The notes beneath the pieces were generated by a model, which worked only from the letters and a program-made list of their open reading frames with translations, searched no databases and had not been told where the DNA came from. Source: Paulinella micropora (Eukaryota; Cercozoa; Imbricatea; Euglyphida; Paulinellidae). Taken from it: a stretch of DNA of 64,000 bases. Position 1 is the first letter of the stretch, and every line of letters starts with the position of its first letter. A program made the translations under genes and the position numbers. This document shows, piece after piece, positions 61,381 through 64,000 of this stretch. The stretch is taken from positions 84,018-148,017 of the forward strand of contig WBZZ01002100.1 of assembly GCA_019918135.1 (NCBI GenBank), read 5' to 3'.

Positions 61381-61674
61381 ACCTACCTACCTACCTACTT
61401 ACCTACCTATTGCTACATACCTACCTGATACATAGTCACACACAGTCACACACAAACAGACAGACAGACACACACATACACGCACACACATACATACATA
61501 CATATGCACATAAAACATACATACATTATGTAGCAATCAACCCCCCCCCCCCCCACCACCACCACTCACACACATCCACCTCTTTGCCTGCCCCCCCCCC
61601 CCTCTCTCTCTCTTTTTCTCTCACACACACACGCACATACACACACATACTATCTCTCTCTCTTTCTCTTTCTC

Positions 61675-61709
<35 letters not shown>

Positions 61710-61756
61710 TTCTCTCTCTCTCTTTCTCTCTCTCTCTCTTTCGCTCGCTCTCTCTT

Positions 61757-61791
<35 letters not shown>

Positions 61792-62035
61792 TTCTTTCTC
61801 TCTCTCTCTCTTTCTCTCTCTCTCTCCCTCTCTCTCTCTCTCCCTCTCTCTCTTTCACTTTCTCTCTCTCTCTATCTCTCTCTCTCTGTCTTACACACAT
61901 ACTTTCTCTCTCTGTCTCTCTCTCTTTTCTCCCCTCTGACTCATTCTCTTTCTCTCTCTCACTCTCTGTGTCTCTCTCTCTCTTTCTCTCTCTCTTTTTC
62001 TCTCTCTCTCTCTCTCCTTCTCCTCCTCCTCCTCT
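61381..62035 (+). repeat. (CTAC), (CA), poly-C and (CT)n microsatellite block
   Basis: CTAC repeats to about 61425, CA-rich to 61505, C runs at 61540-61553 and 61591-61602, then more than 400 bp of CT-rich repeat. Confidence 0.9.
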
Positions 62036-62274
62036 GTTATTAAATGTATTTAAGATGAATTCTTATTACATTTCCGGTTTTGAACAATACTTCCGGTTTT
62101 AATGCTGTATTAGGATAAGGGATATGGAGGGGAAGCTTGGAAGCTTCAGCCTCATTCAGCCTTAAATCTTATGTTTTACACCGTCTTAACGGGGGCCGTT
62201 TACCGGTGTAGGGAGAGGTTATTTAATATTAGGATGCATATATGTATATTAGAAGCTGTAGCATTTGTCACGTA

Positions 62275-62827
62275 GTATTGCAGGCATCACCCCCCGGATA
62301 GCCGGTAAAAAGTACCTTTTCCTGGTGACAGGTGTATGCATCACCCCAGGATAGCCGGTAAAAAGTACCTTTTCCTGGTGACAGGTGCACCAGCTTGTTT
62401 TTCAGTATTATTTGTCCGGATTGGACCTGATGCCATTTTATTCCTGGTCTGTTGCCGTTTTCCTTTTGGCTTCACTGAGCTAATATAACGAGACATCATT
62501 CTCATTCTTGAGGACTGTGTTTGGTTGTATTACCGACTTTTTACGAGCTATCGTTGGGGGCATTACACTAGTGATGTGGACTCTAAATGTAATGCCCCCA
62601 ACGATAGCTCGTAAAAAGTCGGTAATACAACCAAACACAGTCCTCAATAATGAGAATGATGTCTCGTTGTATTAGCTCAGTGAAGCCAAAAAGGAAAACG
62701 GCAACAGACCAGGAATGAAATGGCATCAGGTCCAATCCGGACAAATAATACTGAAAAACAAGCTGGTGCACCTGTCACCAGGAAAAGGTATTTTTTACCT
62801 GCTATCCGGGGGTGATGCCTACAGTAC
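62275..62827. mobile_element. 553-bp foldback element (long palindrome)
   Basis: The two halves are inverted copies around a 20-nt centre (62568-62587). The ends are GTATTGCAGGCATCACC and, reversed, GTACTGTAGGCATCACC. The left arm carries a 54-bp direct duplication (62285-62338, 62339-62392) that the right arm lacks. Non-coding. A transcript would fold into a very long hairpin. No clear target duplication. Confidence 0.85.
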
Positions 62828-63130
62828 CCCCTCCCGATTTTATGACGGAAATAGCATTTTCGTCATACACCTGATTTCTTTCTGCAAATAGTATGCGCTA
62901 TGGAGTCATGCCACACAGCGCATCGACCCACGGATAGACGCTAAAAGACGATAAATATATCCTCATACGGCACGTCAAAGCGGATTCTCTAGCCTTTCTT
63001 GTAAATTTTGAACTCCTTCCCCTCAAATTTTTTTTTTGGGCAGTATGTCAAGAACAAACGTACTATTAATAAAAAAATACAAGCAACGTGGTGCTGTAGT
63101 ACGATTCCCCCTTTGATCTCCTTCTTCTTC

Positions 63131-63162
<32 letters not shown>

Positions 63163-63640
63163 CACAGGGAGATCGTAAGTACATTGTCTTTTTTAATGAC
63201 ATACCCTTGTATAAGGCGGATATTCTATGATATAGTATTAGGGGGCCAGTCCTAATAGCTATATCCGAAGTCGAGGTGTATGTACCCGACCCTGCGATAT
63301 ACCGACACAAGTAGAGATTGACCGTGCTCAGGTACGACAGTATATAATCTATCGTAAAAAATAATTTAATGAAAGTTTCAGAGAACATTTCATTTTCGAG
63401 AACATCATCCCAGGACTTGGAAAGGGTCATACCCGGGAACACCATCGCTCAATACACTAGCGATCCCCGTATACGGTGTAGTATCATCGTCGATCGACCT
63501 TTCGCACTCGTATGTTGCGATCGAATGCCAAGTTATATCACTGAGTCTTTTTAATATTCATATTGATAACTGATGATGCATGATCAAATCATGATACGCC
63601 GTGGGCAATCAATCAGTTTATTTGAGACGCATAAAGAAAA
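62828..63640. other. Unassigned region
   Basis: Anonymous sequence with a short ATT array at 63139-63162. The minus-strand open frame 63445-63158 (95 codons) is unrecognised and may be chance. Confidence 0.4.
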
Positions 63641-63652
63641 ATAGTTTCTTTG

Positions 63653-64000
63653 TCACTGCCTTCGTCGTCTGGCGCGGATTTCTTTGCCTGGTGGAGGACC
63701 ACCAACAAAAGTCAGATCGAACTTTGACTGTTCGAGAATGTCCCAGATCTTATTAGGGATTCCGCCCAACGATAATTCAAAAGGGACATCAAGCACTCCT
63801 CTTGGCAGTGTCTGAATGGTCCACGCAGTGTAATCCTTGTCTCTGGGAGTAATTGTATCATCCCATGTCTCGAGACTTTTTGCGTCTTTATATACTGGCA
63901 GATAATGTCTTGCCTTTGGATCCTCAACCGGGTCCATACTTCTCCAGAACTGGAGTATCGGTTGTACTATCTTTGCGGCTGATGATATTTTGAGTGTCCG
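63653..64000 (-). CDS. Partial unknown protein, runs off the right edge
   Basis: Open from the edge to a stop at 63653, 115 residues visible. LPVYKDAKSLETWDDTITPR, TLPRGVLDVPFELSLGG and FVGGPPPGKEIRARRRRQ at the basic C-terminus. No stop in the visible part, although the AT content is similar around it. Family not recognised. Confidence 0.5.
   Translation of the reverse strand, partial: RTLKISSAAKIVQPILQFWRSMDPVEDPKARHYLPVYKDAKSLETWDDTITPRDKDYTAWTIQTLPRGVLDVPFELSLGGIPNKIWDILEQSKFDLTFVGGPPPGKEIRARRRRQ

Noticed and set aside
61410..62102. 230-codon frame in CT-rich DNA
   Set aside because: Pure CT/CA repeat translation.

Overview
The window reads as nuclear DNA of a unicellular eukaryote, most likely an alga or other protist. 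Genes have GT-AG introns. There are copia-like and tyrosine-recombinase retrotransposons, tRNA-derived SINEs with (TTA)n tails, dense microsatellites, and an integrated Polinton-like virus (PLV). No rRNA gene, CRISPR array or bacterial operon was seen. Almost everything is mobile DNA nested inside other mobile DNA. The species cannot be named from the sequence.

1-3635 and 16697-25945 are two halves of one decayed, AT-rich PLV, mostly read on the minus strand: integrase, DUF5754-like protein, phage-type fibre with S74 chaperone, membrane protein, packaging ATPase, small basic protein, cysteine protease, penton, major capsid protein (MCP), second fibre-like protein. ATPase-protease-penton-MCP is the virophage/Maverick morphogenesis order. 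Most large virus genes carry frameshifts or stops.

3636-16692 is a 13,057-bp element with 285-bp terminal inverted repeats and a TAAA duplication, inserted in the penton gene. It carries two divergent spliced genes. The left gene (4214-8374, 7 exons, about 1218 codons, open throughout) joins a SET-like domain to a DUF7869-type transposase-like core, a SAP-like segment and an RG-rich tail. The right gene (10421-15985) is a Lys/Glu-rich protein of unknown function with an EF-hand-like loop. Between them lie four 340-bp tandem units, each with nested hairpins, and a SINE/(ATT)n thicket. This is the best candidate for an undescribed system.

25946-44313 is a three-level nest. An older copia-like element (gag at 43319-43179 plus 28338-27513) is split by a second copia-like element (28340-43178, LTRs at both ends), which encodes gag, a MYND zinc-finger ORF, protease, integrase, RT and RNase H. 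That element is split by a DIRS-like retrotransposon (about 28671-35061) with gag, RT, RNase H and tyrosine recombinase. A short DIRS-related remnant follows at about 43590-44313.

46504-51873 holds a gag-bearing retroelement remnant with no recognisable polymerase. 52300-53330 has a tandem duplication and a TA-flanked MITE. 54100-56520 is GATA, ATGT and GAG microsatellite DNA. 56780-59660 is a second SINE cluster. 59655-61380 is largely unassigned. 61381-62035 is CT/CA microsatellite. 62275-62827 is a large foldback palindrome. A partial unknown ORF runs off the right edge.
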